The notes under the pieces were generated by a model. The model ran no database searches. It was not told where the DNA came from and saw nothing but the letters and a program-made list of their open reading frames with translations. The position numbers and the translations under genes were made by a program. A stretch of DNA of 64,000 bases, from the NCBI GenBank assembly GCA_002118135.1, contig BDIU01000103.1, forward strand, positions 372,001 through 436,000, given 5' to 3'. Origin of the DNA: Trebouxia sp. TZW2008 (Eukaryota; Chlorophyta; Trebouxiophyceae; Trebouxiales; Trebouxiaceae). This document shows, in pieces, positions 53,467 to 64,000 of the stretch; the stretch's first letter is position 1; each line of letters opens with the position of its first letter.

Positions 53467-54593
53467 GAGATGTCCTCGTCGCACATCTGCCGACAAGGTG
53501 CCTTTTCCAACGTTTACGCGCTGCCTGTGCATCGCTGCCGAGGGCCGAGCCCTCGGCGAGAATATTCTTTGAAAACAGCACCCAGTGGCCTGCTCAAGCT
53601 CAACAACGCGTTCGTACGAGAAATAAGCAATTTCAGCTGTGACAAGCGCACACAGCCACAACCGTGTACCAGCAAGACCTGTGTTGATCTTGCCAAGCAA
53701 CTAGACAGCGGCAGACTCGTCACAAACTCACACCAGCTCAACAAGTCACCCGCGACGAGCTAGAGAGGTCCCGACAGCGCTTGCTGGGTGCATGCGAAAG
53801 TTTGCGTTGATTACCTATGCCACTACAACTATGGGCTCTCGAGCTGCATGACTAAACCCCTTCCGATGACACGTACGCAACCCCTATAAAGTCGTCAGTG
53901 AAAGGACAGGCATGCACATGGCGCAGATAGTAGGCAGTGTCTGACTGCCAGCGTCAGTCGCTTGACGGCATGCTTTGCCCATTAGTGCGCCCATTCAGTC
54001 ACACCTGCAATTAGGCGACTCTCTGCAGACAGGCTCGGCAATTGCTTACTTCGAACACGTAGTACTAATGTCCAGCACTATCTGATAATACTAGTCTGGT
54101 CAATTGCTTGCAAGTATTTTCGGCATATGCATGTATATGAGCAATTCCAGATCCTGTTACTGTTTGCAACTGATTGCAGCGATTACAAAATTGTCTTGCT
54201 CGGTGTTTGATTGACAAGAAAAACATTTGACACAACAACACTGTCAGTTATGAATCTCAAAGAGATTTGCTAGCTCTACAGATTTGGGCAAGTCTTGACA
54301 AGTGGCATTGGTGGGCTCTTATCTGTCTATATGTGCTCTGGTCCAAAAGGATGACTCCAATTTGCAGACTTGATGAAAATGTACAGGACAGCAGCTCATT
54401 GCTTTCCACATGACTAAAAAATACACACAGGGACATTCTCCACTCATGAAACATCACATACTGGGGCAGCAAAAGCATTCAGAAACCCATACACGGCAGT
54501 CCATATTCTCTCACATTCTTGAGGAGAAATGGACTGCACAGAAAAAACAGCTGACTTGCGCTGTTTTTTCTGTGCAGGACGCCTTCTCCACGA
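53467..54593. other. Spacer between the two receptor kinases
   Basis: Holds the promoter of copy 1 and the 3' UTR of copy 2. Around 53875-53955 it has a block (acgtacgcaacccct, then aggcatgcacatggcgca) that matches 57665-57745 inside copy 2. A perfect hairpin lies at 54534-54577. Confidence 0.55.
54534..54577. repeat. Perfect 18-bp hairpin in the 3' UTR of kinase copy 2
   Basis: Arm 54534-54551 (ctgcacagaaaaaacagc) is the exact reverse complement of 54560-54577, with an 8-nt loop. On minus it begins 16 nt after the stop codon of the gene ending at 54594. Confidence 0.9.
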
Positions 54594-57500
54594 TCAATGG
54601 CGGTTTTCTCGCAGGGCACCGAGTTGATCCACAACTTGTCTTGCGGTGGGGCGGTTGGTTGGGTTCTCATCAAGACAGCTGGCAATCACATCTGCTACCT
54701 CTTGTGGGCACTCCTCAGGCACCCTGCAGCAGCACCGACGCAACAATCAGCAACCCGGTCCACAGTTTGCATTACACACTCAAAACCCTTCACTGCTCTG
54801 CACTTCCGAGCACCAGAACCATGATTCGTACTTTGCAAAGCACACTCAGGCAGCTTCACTGCTTTGCAATATACCAGAGGCGAAAGTCTGAGCATGCACC
54901 AGCTGTCATTGGTCTGGAGCACAGTACACTCAGAAGGCAGCAATATGGCACAGTTTCACAGTGCTGCAGCGGAAAAAGGCAATTACCTGACGGGCCTGAG
55001 CTGCCTTCCAGATGGTGATTCACCAGTGCACAATTCCCACAAAACCACACCATAGCTGTACATGTCCACTTTCTCAGTACAGCCTGACTTGCCCAGTAAC
55101 ACCTGCAACAAAAGGAAGTTCCTGAGTGCTATTGGCCCATACTGGCATGGTTCAGCATGGCATGCAAGTGTGCTGCCACACGATCGCTATGAGGCCGCTT
55201 GACCATACAGATCCACAGCGGGCAGAGGTGATGTGTCAAAATTGGATTCATTGTCGCTGTCATTCATGCTTGTCTGGCCGACTGCAGGAAGGTGCTTGTG
55301 TATGTAGAGGTCATTGAGACACAGCAGAGCCCCCAGATCAATGCACACAAATCGGATCTTCTGCATACCTATTGCGTCCATGCATGCCCACGATGACAAC
55401 ATAGCGCGCAGAGGCCCAAAAGGTGCATGCACATCGCGGCAGGTGCACACAGAGGTTTGGGACAAATTGTGCAGAGGCACTGAAGGTGTGTGTGCACATT
55501 GCGTTTGCTACATACCTCAGGGGCAGCCCAGGCAAAGGTGCCAACGCAGTACAGGGTGGACAAGAACTGCTGCTGCATGATCTTGGCCAAGCCCACATCT
55601 GCAATTTTGGCTGTGAAGTCCCTTGACAGCAGAATGTTTGCCGACTTCAGGTCAAAGTGCACAATCTTCCTGGAATGTAGGAAGTGCAGACCCCTCGCTG
55701 TGTCCAAAGCTATTCGTCGGCCAAGACCAGGGGATGTCGCTCCTGTTGCAGGATCCCTATAGACAGAGACAGCCAGGTCAGGCTGATCACTTATGCTAAG
55801 GTGATCGAAAACTCAGACTGTACCAAAATGATGATGTACTAAACAAGCTGACAAGGCTGAGATCTTGATGACCTATATTCTGTGTGACAGCAGGACAGAT
55901 ACAGGCAGTGTGAAGAATTATGACCTTGAAGGGCCCACAACTGTGGCTCCTACACGTCGTGTTGATTTCTGTCAGGCACAGAGGTGGCAGGGTCACTTTC
56001 TTGCAGAATGCTGGTCACAGACATGTTCTGAAACATGCTGCAGCCAAGATGGGCGAAGCGTATACAAAAGGATGCACACATTCAATCTGCAACACCCAGG
56101 CAGCAAGCCGAGCTGCTGCAGGTCTGCATGTTGCAACAACAATACTTGAAGATGGTCACTTGGGCGAGTGCAGCAAACAGCTGAGACATGTAAAACTCAG
56201 TTATCTGTTGCTTTGTGCAGAGCATGCAAGGTGTTCTCACCTTTTGTACCAGCTGAATCTGCCAGTGCTGTCATTGGCAATGGCATGATACAAATCTCCA
56301 CCCTCAAGGTATTCCATGACCATGATGGTGCAGTCAGGCTGTAAACACGCCCCAATGAACTGCACAATGTTGCGGTCATGGCAGCTCTTCAAGATGGCGA
56401 TCTCTTGCTTGAATATATCTGATCTGGCTGCGCTAGCTCTGCTAGAGGGTATCATGCTGCTGCTGCTGCTGGAGTTGGGGTCGCGCTCCTGAAACACCTT
56501 TGCTGCAACTACTTGGACCCCAGACTTCAGGGCTCGGTACACCTGCACAGCCGAACAATCGTTCAGTCTCAGGCAGGCTATTCAGAGCCAAGTGAAAGCA
56601 TCATGCATACAGACCAGAAACAGCTTGCAAGAACAACATATAAGCAAGCATGGCTGCCTTGGAGAAATTGCAAGTTGTGAGACAGACCATAAAGCATGAA
56701 CCTGCAGAGCTTCAGAAGCTCACCAAGTACAAAGTGATGTGTTGAGACCCAGATGTTTCATAAGTGAGAAAGTGCTTATGATGGATCATACCTTTGCAGA
56801 TGCGCCTGCTCCCAACTCCCAAAGCCTTCCATCAGGCCGCTGGCAGAGGGTGATGTCCTGCTGATCGATTTGCCAATCTGACCACGGCACATTCATCATC
56901 CAGTCAGGCTCTGTTTTACTGATGACGCCAGCGTTTTGCATCTGCCCACTTGCCAACCTGCTTCTGCCCTCTAGCAGTAGTGGGTTGATAGTGGTCTCAG
57001 ATTTGCTGGATGACAGCTGACTGAGCTGAGACATGATGGTTGGGTGCTGCTGCTTGTGGTGCCGGCTGATGCGCCTGACAATCTTATAGACTGCTACAAA
57101 GAGGATGCAGACCAGCAGAACCCCAAAGTGCCTGTGGGGACCTGGGGGGCCGTGGAAGTGGTGGTGGCCATGGTGTTTTGGAGGTGGGAGGCCGTGAAAG
57201 CGCTCACCCAAAGTCATCATCTCTGCAGCCGTGGCAACACGGCTTGATTGGAACAATTCACATGACTGACGATGTGACATGGCACAGCGTGAAAAGGCCA
57301 TGAAAGCACTTGCAAAGGCTCGTCATCCCGGCAGACGTGCAGCATAGGTCAATGACTAACGCCAACTCTCCTGCTACTATCAGTACAACCCTGCTTCAGC
57401 ATGAGAAGTCATCGGAGTGCTTGCCAACATCTCTGCAGATTGCAGCGTAGGTTGCTAAAAGCAATTCACAAGACAATGAGTACGTTATCATAGGGCACCA

Positions 57501-58538
57501 AAAGCAGATAATGCTCTGCTGCAATGGCCGACAGGAAGCATGTTGGACTGTGAAGCAAGATCTACAAATGCCATGAACTTCTGCCCTCAGATGCTTGCGC
57601 TTTGACTGTGCTTGCTGTGTACCCCATGCTGCACCCTAATAACCCAATCAAACCATGACCCACTCACGTACGCAACCCCTAGCCTTGTCAATGAAAGCAC
57701 AGGCATGCACATGGCGCACATATTAGGCAGTGTGTGACTGTCAGTTTCGCCTTACCTTCAATTTCATGAGGTGGGTGCTCTCCATAGGCTGGTTCAAAGG
57801 CTACCAAATGCATGTCACTGAGCCTAATGCCTCTTTCCCTCACATCATCGCCTAGTCTCCCACTTGCTACAATGTCAGTGAGTTGCTTGTGAACTGCAGC
57901 TGAGTCGCGCTGCGGATCCGCAGCATACAGAAACATCAGAGCTGGTTCATGGCTGTTCATGCCCTGCAGGAGCTTGCGCAGAGCTGAGGGGCGCTGGCCA
58001 TGGTGGGGGTGCTCGTCTGCAAGAAAGGGTGGCAGCCGCGGCTGTGTCCATGATGCAGAGATCAAAGGCTCTTCCCCATCTGAAAGTGCTTCTCTGTCCA
58101 GCAACACACGGCCAGGCTCTGACAGCTGACCATTGGGCGAGGTAAAATTCAACAAGCTGATGGATTCTGGCTTTGCTGTGTTTAGCTGAGTTTGCAAAGC
58201 CTGCGTAAGGTGCTGAGGCAGGTCCTGATGACCAGGAAAACAGTCTGGACCAATCAGTTGCAGCAGAAACAGCAAGCTGCCTTTGCTGGGCTGATCAAGG
58301 GCGAGGGGCTGTAGCGCCAGAGCATTGGCGCCTTCAACTTGCACTGCAGCACCGGGTTGGCCAAGAATGAGCAAAACGCAGGCAGTGTTGAACAGGCGCA
58401 GCTGAAGCGTTTTTGTACATGAGACTGGCAAACTCAAGACAACCATGCGCATGTCTCACCTGCACCGCCGATGCCGTGCGTTCCCCACGTTGCCGCGAAA
58501 AGGCACCAAGCTAACACCCAACTAACTTGGCGCTTCAT
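54594..58538 (-). CDS. Receptor-like protein kinase (TKL group), copy 2
   Basis: Exons 58538-58460, 58343-57756, 57222-56792, 56542-56241, 55756-55516, 55102-54987 and 54723-54594 sum to 1887 nt (628 residues) with matching phases. Leader: VSWVLAWCLFAATWG. Ectodomain: opening LLFLLQLIGPDCFPG, modules ending ISLLNFT and MHLVAFEP. A His/Pro-rich stalk (PPPKHHGHHHFHGPPGPHRH) precedes the helix FGVLLVCILFVAVYKIV. Kinase: WQIDQQDITLCQRPDG, glycine loop ELGAGASAKVY, VVAAK lysine, MEYLEGGDLYHAI, HFDLKSANILL, ADVGLAK, GTFAWAAPE, DMYSYGVVLWELCTGESP, NRPTARQVVDQL. It matches copy 1 exon for exon, except that the two exons copy 1 has at 50734-50525 and 50112-50018 are fused here. The two ectodomains are far more diverged than the kinases. 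Confidence 0.9.
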
Positions 58539-59634
58539 GGCGGTGGCTTGACCTCGCGCAGCTTGGGGTCTGAGTGAGCTACACCATGCCTATACAGACG
58601 GACGCACGCAGATGACGGTCGTACTGCCGTGCGAAGCGTGTGAGCGCAACTACCCCGAGCTACCAGAACACGGTCGATTGCCACAGGCGTTTCGTCAACA
58701 TTTACAATCCGGGCGCCCTCGTGAACTTCCTAAGTAGGAAGCGATATGCCTGCCACGTAGGACGCGGAAAAGGAAGAAGACTACAGCAGAGATTACAGCG
58801 CAAAGCAGGCCGCCAGGCGGCCGCCGCTTGAAGGCAGCTAAAAAGGCTGCTCCCTCATGGAACGCTGACGCTGACGCGTCACTCAGTCGTAATCTGTCCA
58901 CTCACCAACACGGACTACGATGAACGAGACGGATGGAAGTCGGCCAAGAGACTGCCAAGCGCGTTGTACCCACAAGGCCTCTGGGTCGAAAATTTGCGAC
59001 AGCGATGCATTGATTAGCCCAACACGAATGTACGAACTTGAGCTTAAGACTGAGTGGTGCCTATAGCTAGCTAGGCATGATGATGGGTATAAAAGGTGTC
59101 AGTGACAAGCACTATTGTGTGTGAAATCTACACCTGCACTGGTAACGTATGCCGGATACTTGTACGCTTCTTGCAAAGTCCAATAACGATGGCCAGCACT
59201 TGTGCAAATTGAATGAACACTTGTGACGATTTGTTGGGTGCACGATGGTCTTATCTGCTGAACCCTTGAAACCAGGCAGTCATGCAGTATTGATGAGCCA
59301 TTGTGAAACACATTGCACACAGCAGCAGCAGCAGCAGCAGATTTGTCTCACAGCCATGCTTTGAGATACGGTTGTCAACTTCAGTGAACAAATGGCATTC
59401 CATCCTTCAAACATGCAATGACTGCCAAGTACTACACACTCAACGGCATATTTTGCTGAAGCGAGCACAGCCTTGACATCAAGTCACTGGCAAAAGCACA
59501 TTAGTTATCATGACTCATCACTCTCGCAAACAACTATACATCCCTGCTACATAACAGACACCAAGTCATTCCTGCAGCGATCTGGCCAAAAACGGGCGCA
59601 ATGGAACCCGCTGCAGAACAATCTATCCAGCTGT
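58539..59634. other. Spacer with possible exon remnants on minus
   Basis: An open stretch on minus (about 59040-58883) reads LINASLSQIFDPEALWVQRA and ends in TGA. An overlapping frame (58901-58695) has a hydrophobic helix (LLCAVISAVVFFLFRVL). Neither has a proven start or splice. A TATAAAA lies at 59088-59094 on + and a short (cag)n run near 59321-59341. Confidence 0.3.
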
Positions 59635-61609
59635 CTACATGATAACACACCTGCGTGAGCTAGAGGACTCAGTCTGCTGTGCAGGTTCTATGCTTGACTC
59701 GTGCCGTTCTGTCTCGCGGGCGGGATCATAAGAAAATTGACTGGTATCTAGGCCGTACTTCTCCCTCATTCGCAAACTCCAGGGATCAGTTCGCCCTGTT
59801 GAAGGTCCTGCTTGGGCAGCTTCTGCCGCCCTCAATGCTTCCGTTGATTGGCTGCACATCAACAACAATAATAGCAACCATCACTACAAGTTTGAATAAT
59901 GACCGTGGCACAAGTTTAATCAGCTTGTTCACGGCATCACAGTGAGGATGTATGGCATTCAGCTCCTGAAAAACAGACAATACAATGTCACTCCCGATGT
60001 TTCAGGAGTGAGCCTTGAGATTTTGACCTTCCACAGTACAGAAACTGCTGATGTAAGATCATGCAGTACAAACAAGACACATGCAGTCATGCTAAGAATC
60101 TATGACTGCAAACGCCATGCTGTGGACATCAAACTTCAACAGCAAATACAGGAGGCACTGTGTGTACCTGTCTTCCTGCAACAGAGGTCTGCGTCTGCCC
60201 CAGATCTCATCATCTTCTTCACTGCAGCCAGCAGCACTTTTGTCAAATCTGCTCACCAAAGCAGTAGTTGTTCCTTACGAGAACACGCAATGCATGGACG
60301 CTCTCAACGAAAGGACAATGCAGTCACTGCATTCTGACAACAATGGTGCCCTTTGAGAAAGGCATACGCTACAAGGACAGTGTCTTTGCCAACCATAGCA
60401 ACTGCTGTAAAGACAAATCACGTTTGCTCAAGTGCAAAGAACAGCCAATGACACAACACTTGACCTGTCCTGCATAACAAAGATGGTCCTCAAGAGCTCC
60501 CGGCAAAATTTGTTGCCCCGACCAAAGTTCCGTGACTGTTCATGTTGAGACAGTGCTCAGATTACCTCTCAGCAGCCTCAAGCTCTGCTTTCTGAACTGA
60601 TGACAACCAGCACGCCAGAAGAACACTCAGCGTCTGGACAATGAAAGCTCCCAGTGCCACCCACTTGATGATGAAGAGGTCCTTCTCCACAAATTTCTCA
60701 ATCTGCAACAAGCCAATCATTGTGACTGAGAACCTGTCTGGGACACTGGAGAGCACTGCTGAAAGGCAGATTTTACCGTAATGCAAGCCTGGCTGAATAA
60801 GCCTGCCTGCTCATGCTGTACAACACGGCAATATGGTGATCACTGCTGTGCAGCCAAAGAGTTGTCTTGCATTTGGTGGGTTGGCCTCATTGTGGCAGCA
60901 ATGCTCAGCGAGCCCACGCGAGATGCAATTGATGTAGCTGCCCAAGTTGATCATGAGTGACCCATATAATGATGCGATAACAATCACCTTGGCAGCTTCT
61001 CCTGTGTCATCATGCGGCAATCGCTTCTTCCAGCTTTGGTCTGCAAAGTACCCCACCAACAAGACACATTGTGACAACAGCATCAGCACCACCATTGTTG
61101 AGTAAAAGTTCAGGCAGTATGTGCTGTTATAGCAGGCGCCATATAACCCAGACACGGCTGTCAAAAACAGGAACAGGCCAGCTCCTCCAAATGCATATAT
61201 GAACCTGTATGTCATCAGCAATCAGAAGCTTTGCGTGTTGTGCAAACTGGAGTTTGGTATCAAATGAAGATTCCAGTAGTGCCTGCCAGCCATTGCTTTA
61301 CTTACCAGGGCGAGGCATGTCTGTGTGCTAGGACTAGGAGATGCAGAAGGCTGTGGTGTGGCTCAGCATCAGGATCGCTCGGAAACGTGATATGCTCGTA
61401 ATTGATATACATATAGGCAGCATAGCCCAGCATACCAACACCCATGACTGCCAAGACAAAGTTGACAGCCTGCAAGACGACGCTGCAAGCACCACAGACG
61501 TCATCAGCGTGTGCGGTCGGTAGTGCGAGACCGCTCCGATGCAAAGCCCTTGGCTCCCGGCTCACCGAAGCGTCGAGGCTAAGATCCCTCCAGGCCGCTG
61601 TCGGTCCAT
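59635..61609 (-). CDS. Tetraspanin (TOM2A-like) with C-terminal CaaX box
   Basis: Exons 61609-61566, 61482-61306, 61204-60988, 60702-60566 and 59851-59635 sum to 792 nt (263 residues) with matching phases. Four hydrophobic helices: VLQAVNFVLAVMGVGMLGYA, FGGAGLFLFLTAVSGLYGA, TMVVLMLLSQCVLLVGYF and WVALGAFIVQTLSVLLACWL. The short loop DQSWKKRLPHDDTGEAAK sits before the last helix, as in plant TOM2A-type tetraspanins. The tail is hydrophilic and ends SSSSRRCVIM: Cys-Val-Ile-Met is a good farnesylation CaaX box, preceded by two arginines. The protein should sit in plasma or vacuolar membranes as an organiser of other membrane proteins. Start at 61609 is the ATG that gives a phase-compatible splice. 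Divergent from the gene at 61992. Confidence 0.85.
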
Positions 61610-61928
61610 ACTGCTGCGCGCTTTTTTTCGACCACTCGCGCTACGAGGAATGCGGCACACTTGTTACAGCCTACACAGCACGTAAAGATAGATCCTTTGC
61701 CCTATCGTGCTCAAGTAACATGGCAGTTTGCATGCATGCAGCTATGACACCTGACACACTTGAATCCGGACTAGAATCAGAAGCTGACGCAGCAGTTTTG
61801 ACTGCATGCATCTTGACACCGTGCGCAGAGGAGACCGCAAGCCTAGAAAACTAGTCCGATGTATTGGCCAGCTCTGATTCGATAATGCAGTGTGCTGCAG
61901 GCGCTCGGCTAAAGCTTGAACCGGTCCC

Positions 61929-61935
61929 TATATAG
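61929..61935 (+). promoter_or_regulatory. TATA-like box
   Basis: tatatag, 57 bp upstream of the ATG at 61992 and on the same strand, in the 382-bp spacer between divergent genes. Confidence 0.35.
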
Positions 61936-61991
61936 TTAAGCTCATAACGTGCAAGTTCTGCTTCGAGTGACTGTGAGTTCGCAGCACAGCC

Positions 61992-64000
61992 ATGCAGGCT
62001 TCCAAGCATTTCAGCAAGTTTCAGCAGGTGAGCTGCCGTTGCATCCGTCCAGCACAAAATCCCAAGGGTGTGAAACATTGTAGAACCCTGTTGCAGAAAT
62101 ATGCTTCAGCGCAAGGTACTGTTGAGCTGGCTGCTGCCACTGCTGAACCAGAGCAATGCATATATACGTCCTCACCTGCCAAAGTCCCGAAGCGTGCAAA
62201 GCATGCACAGACAGCTGCGGTCTCAGTCACACCCTCACAGCCAGCAGACAGGCCCACAAGCAGCCAAAGTGTCAGCAGATCACACAAGGCGAATCAAAGG
62301 TCGTCAGCTAACGAAGGGCGTAAAGCGAAGTATGAGACGCCTGCAGCTCTGGCTGATCCTTTGGCTGCATATGCTCACCAAACAGGCTGCAAGCAGCGCG
62401 CCTTGCATTCAGGCTTGAGCTTATTGAAGGGCAAGGCATCACAAGCCCGCCTGGTGTCCTCCAATCTCCAGCCTCTCAGTCAGCCGATGATCTGCAGTCA
62501 GAACTTGCCAGACAGGTCTCACAATGCACAGCAAGGAAAGAGGCAGAACTTGCAGGTCCCGCATACAAAGCAGACACAGCCTAGCCCCCCTAGATTCAAA
62601 TCAGGCAAAGGCGCAGCGCAGCATGCTGTCACAAGCCAGCGCGCTGACCCTTCATTGGCTGCTGACTCCTCACCTGGAACTTTGCAAACCTCAGCCAAGC
62701 CAAGTGCTCAAGAAGTGCGACGCAAAGACACTTCCCAAGCTCAACCAACTTCAGCCAAAGTTGACAGCAACTACTTCGCGCACATCAAATCCTCTTTGCA
62801 TGCTCTAATCCAGGCTCACCACAAAATTCCATCCCTTCACACCATGTCAAAAGCAGACAGGGAAGCGCTGACGACGCTGCTGTCAAACAAGCTGCATGGC
62901 AATGATATCACAGCTCAATTACAGCAACACTTTGTGCCAAAGCTCACATCCCAGAACGCTGCTCCTGAAAACAGACTCTCAGCAGCTTCATCTGTTGATT
63001 GCACTCCAAGCCCTGAGTCAGTTGCGCAGCACCATAGCAGGGTTGGACCATGTATGCAAGCAAGGCCGGCTCTACCTCTACAGGATTTGTCCCACAACAC
63101 ACTGCTATCCACCGGCTTCAGCAATGATTCCCACGCTTCTGCAGCAAGCTCAGGCAGTGGTCACAGACAACTTGATACCGGTGTTCAGGCTGTTGGTACA
63201 GGTCTCTACAAACAGCCCTTCCTTGGTATGCTGGGAAACAGTGAGCGCCTACAGCATGACAGACTAGGCACAGTGTCCAACAGCGCTTGGCCTTGTCATT
63301 TTGGTTTCCACCGCTTGAGCACAGCTGTTCATGAAGAGCCTTTCCCTGGACTGATGGAACACAATGAGCAGCTACAGCAAGATGACGGCGGCAGCGTGCC
63401 CAACAGTGCTTGGCAGTCCCATATTGTGAACAGCTTTGATGATCAGCCTGCCAAGCGTACCTTTGCAGACTCTCCTGAGCTTGACTGGTATGCAGCTAAA
63501 TTTGCTCAAACTTTCGGTCAGCACTACAAGTATCAGAATTTAAGCCTTTTGAGCTGTGAATACTGTGCTGCAACACAATGCTTGTCTGCTGATAGTTGCT
63601 AGTAGCTGATGCTGCTGCTGCTCATTGGCTTGTGACTGGCTCCAATGTCGAGTCAACGAGCTACAAGCATTGCTGTTCTGTCACCAGGACCAGAGGCCAT
63701 GTAGCAGATGCAGACGCAGCAGCTAAGTCTACATCCTTGTTTGACGATGTGGATGCTGAGCTTGCAACCGCTCAGGATGCGGAGGACATCTGTCAGCACC
63801 AATCAGTACAGATTGTTGAGGCAGCTGATGCTCTGAGTTCAGAAGACAAACTCTTTGCTGCAAATGAGCTTGGTAAGCCATGCTAGGCCAAAAATAAGCG
63901 GTCATTCTAATCATGCATGCCGGCAGCAAAATCATTGCTTGCCTTTGCACGGAATTTGCTAATGATCAGCAGCCAGCATACAATGCCCGTGAAACATTCT
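61992..64000 (+). CDS. Low-complexity Ser/Gln/Ala-rich protein, 3' end outside the window
   Basis: ATG at 61992 opens a frame to 63602. A 69-bp in-frame intron is likely at 62028-62096 (cag-gtgagc to ttgcag), so the start would read SKHFSKFQQKYASAQG. Most of the protein is disordered, rich in Ser, Gln, Ala and Pro. One helical part near 62764-62935 reads LHALIQAHHKIPSLHTMSKA then LTTLLSNKLHGNDI. Two similar segments near 63216-63285 and 63336-63405 (QPFLGMLGNSERLQHD; EPFPGLMEHNEQLQQD, each then SNSAW or PNSAW) form an internal repeat. The frame probably splices out near 63528 and continues in an acidic exon around 63690-63871 that ends at a gtaagc donor. Function unknown. Confidence 0.55.

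Noticed and set aside
53323..53763. 146-codon open frame on +
   Set aside because: Antisense to the first exons of kinase copy 1, whose phases close exactly.
60811..60987. Extension of the tetraspanin loop exon
   Set aside because: Splicing from 60988 to 60702 keeps phase and gives the known short loop; the extension ends without a fourth helix.

Overview
This is a nuclear window from a green plant-lineage eukaryote, most likely a unicellular green alga. Nearly every gene is cut by short GT-AG introns, often ending in ctgcag or ttgcag. Plastid ribosomal protein L4 is nuclear-encoded with a transit-like leader. The plant-type families seen (C2/VASt membrane protein, LRRNT-type LRR receptor, TOM2A-like tetraspanin, tyrosine-kinase-like receptor kinases) fit that lineage. 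A trebouxiophyte is my guess, not something the sequence proves. There are no operons, and no rRNA, tRNA or CRISPR that I can support.

Layout. 1-7950 (+): 3' part of a C2/VASt membrane-anchored protein. 8867-9592 (-): mitochondrial-type ISCA2 iron-sulfur assembly protein, head to head with 9971-11559 (+): plastid ribosomal protein uL4. 12417-19619 (-): LRR receptor-like protein with many tandemly duplicated exons. 20954-21959 (-): membrane protein sharing the cytoplasmic tail of that receptor. 22299-22910 (+): small charged, probably plastid-targeted protein. 22911-26257: gene-poor, with a homopolymer mosaic. 26258-32118 (+): UDP-glycosyltransferase locus with frameshifts, a nonsense codon and decaying exon arrays, best read as a pseudogene. 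32950-34618 (-): fragments of a cytochrome-b5-like (MAPR) protein and of an MFS phosphate-type transporter. 35833-38480 (+): weak, unrecognised exons. 39814-40359 (-): short LRR-like protein. 41700-46409 (-): complete mitochondrial dihydrolipoyl dehydrogenase. 47357-53466 and 54594-58538 (-): two tandem receptor-like kinases with a shared, unfamiliar ectodomain. 59635-61609 (-): tetraspanin ending in a CaaX box. 61992 to the right edge (+): low-complexity protein, incomplete.

Common theme. Tandem exon duplication followed by decay appears in unrelated genes: the LRR receptor (transmembrane, stalk and tail exons), the glycosyltransferase (two arrays), and dihydrolipoyl dehydrogenase (a pseudo-exon and a 289-bp duplication of its 3' end). 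Truncated LINE tails, minisatellites and several perfect hairpins lie in introns and UTRs. Two receptor kinases, an LRR receptor and a tail-sharing membrane protein in one window suggest a region rich in cell-surface signalling genes.

For seven genes (uL4, ISCA2, tail-sharing protein, plastid small protein, dihydrolipoyl dehydrogenase, both kinases) and the tetraspanin, the exon lengths I derived by hand sum to whole codon numbers with matching splice phases. Those models are therefore firmer than the rest.
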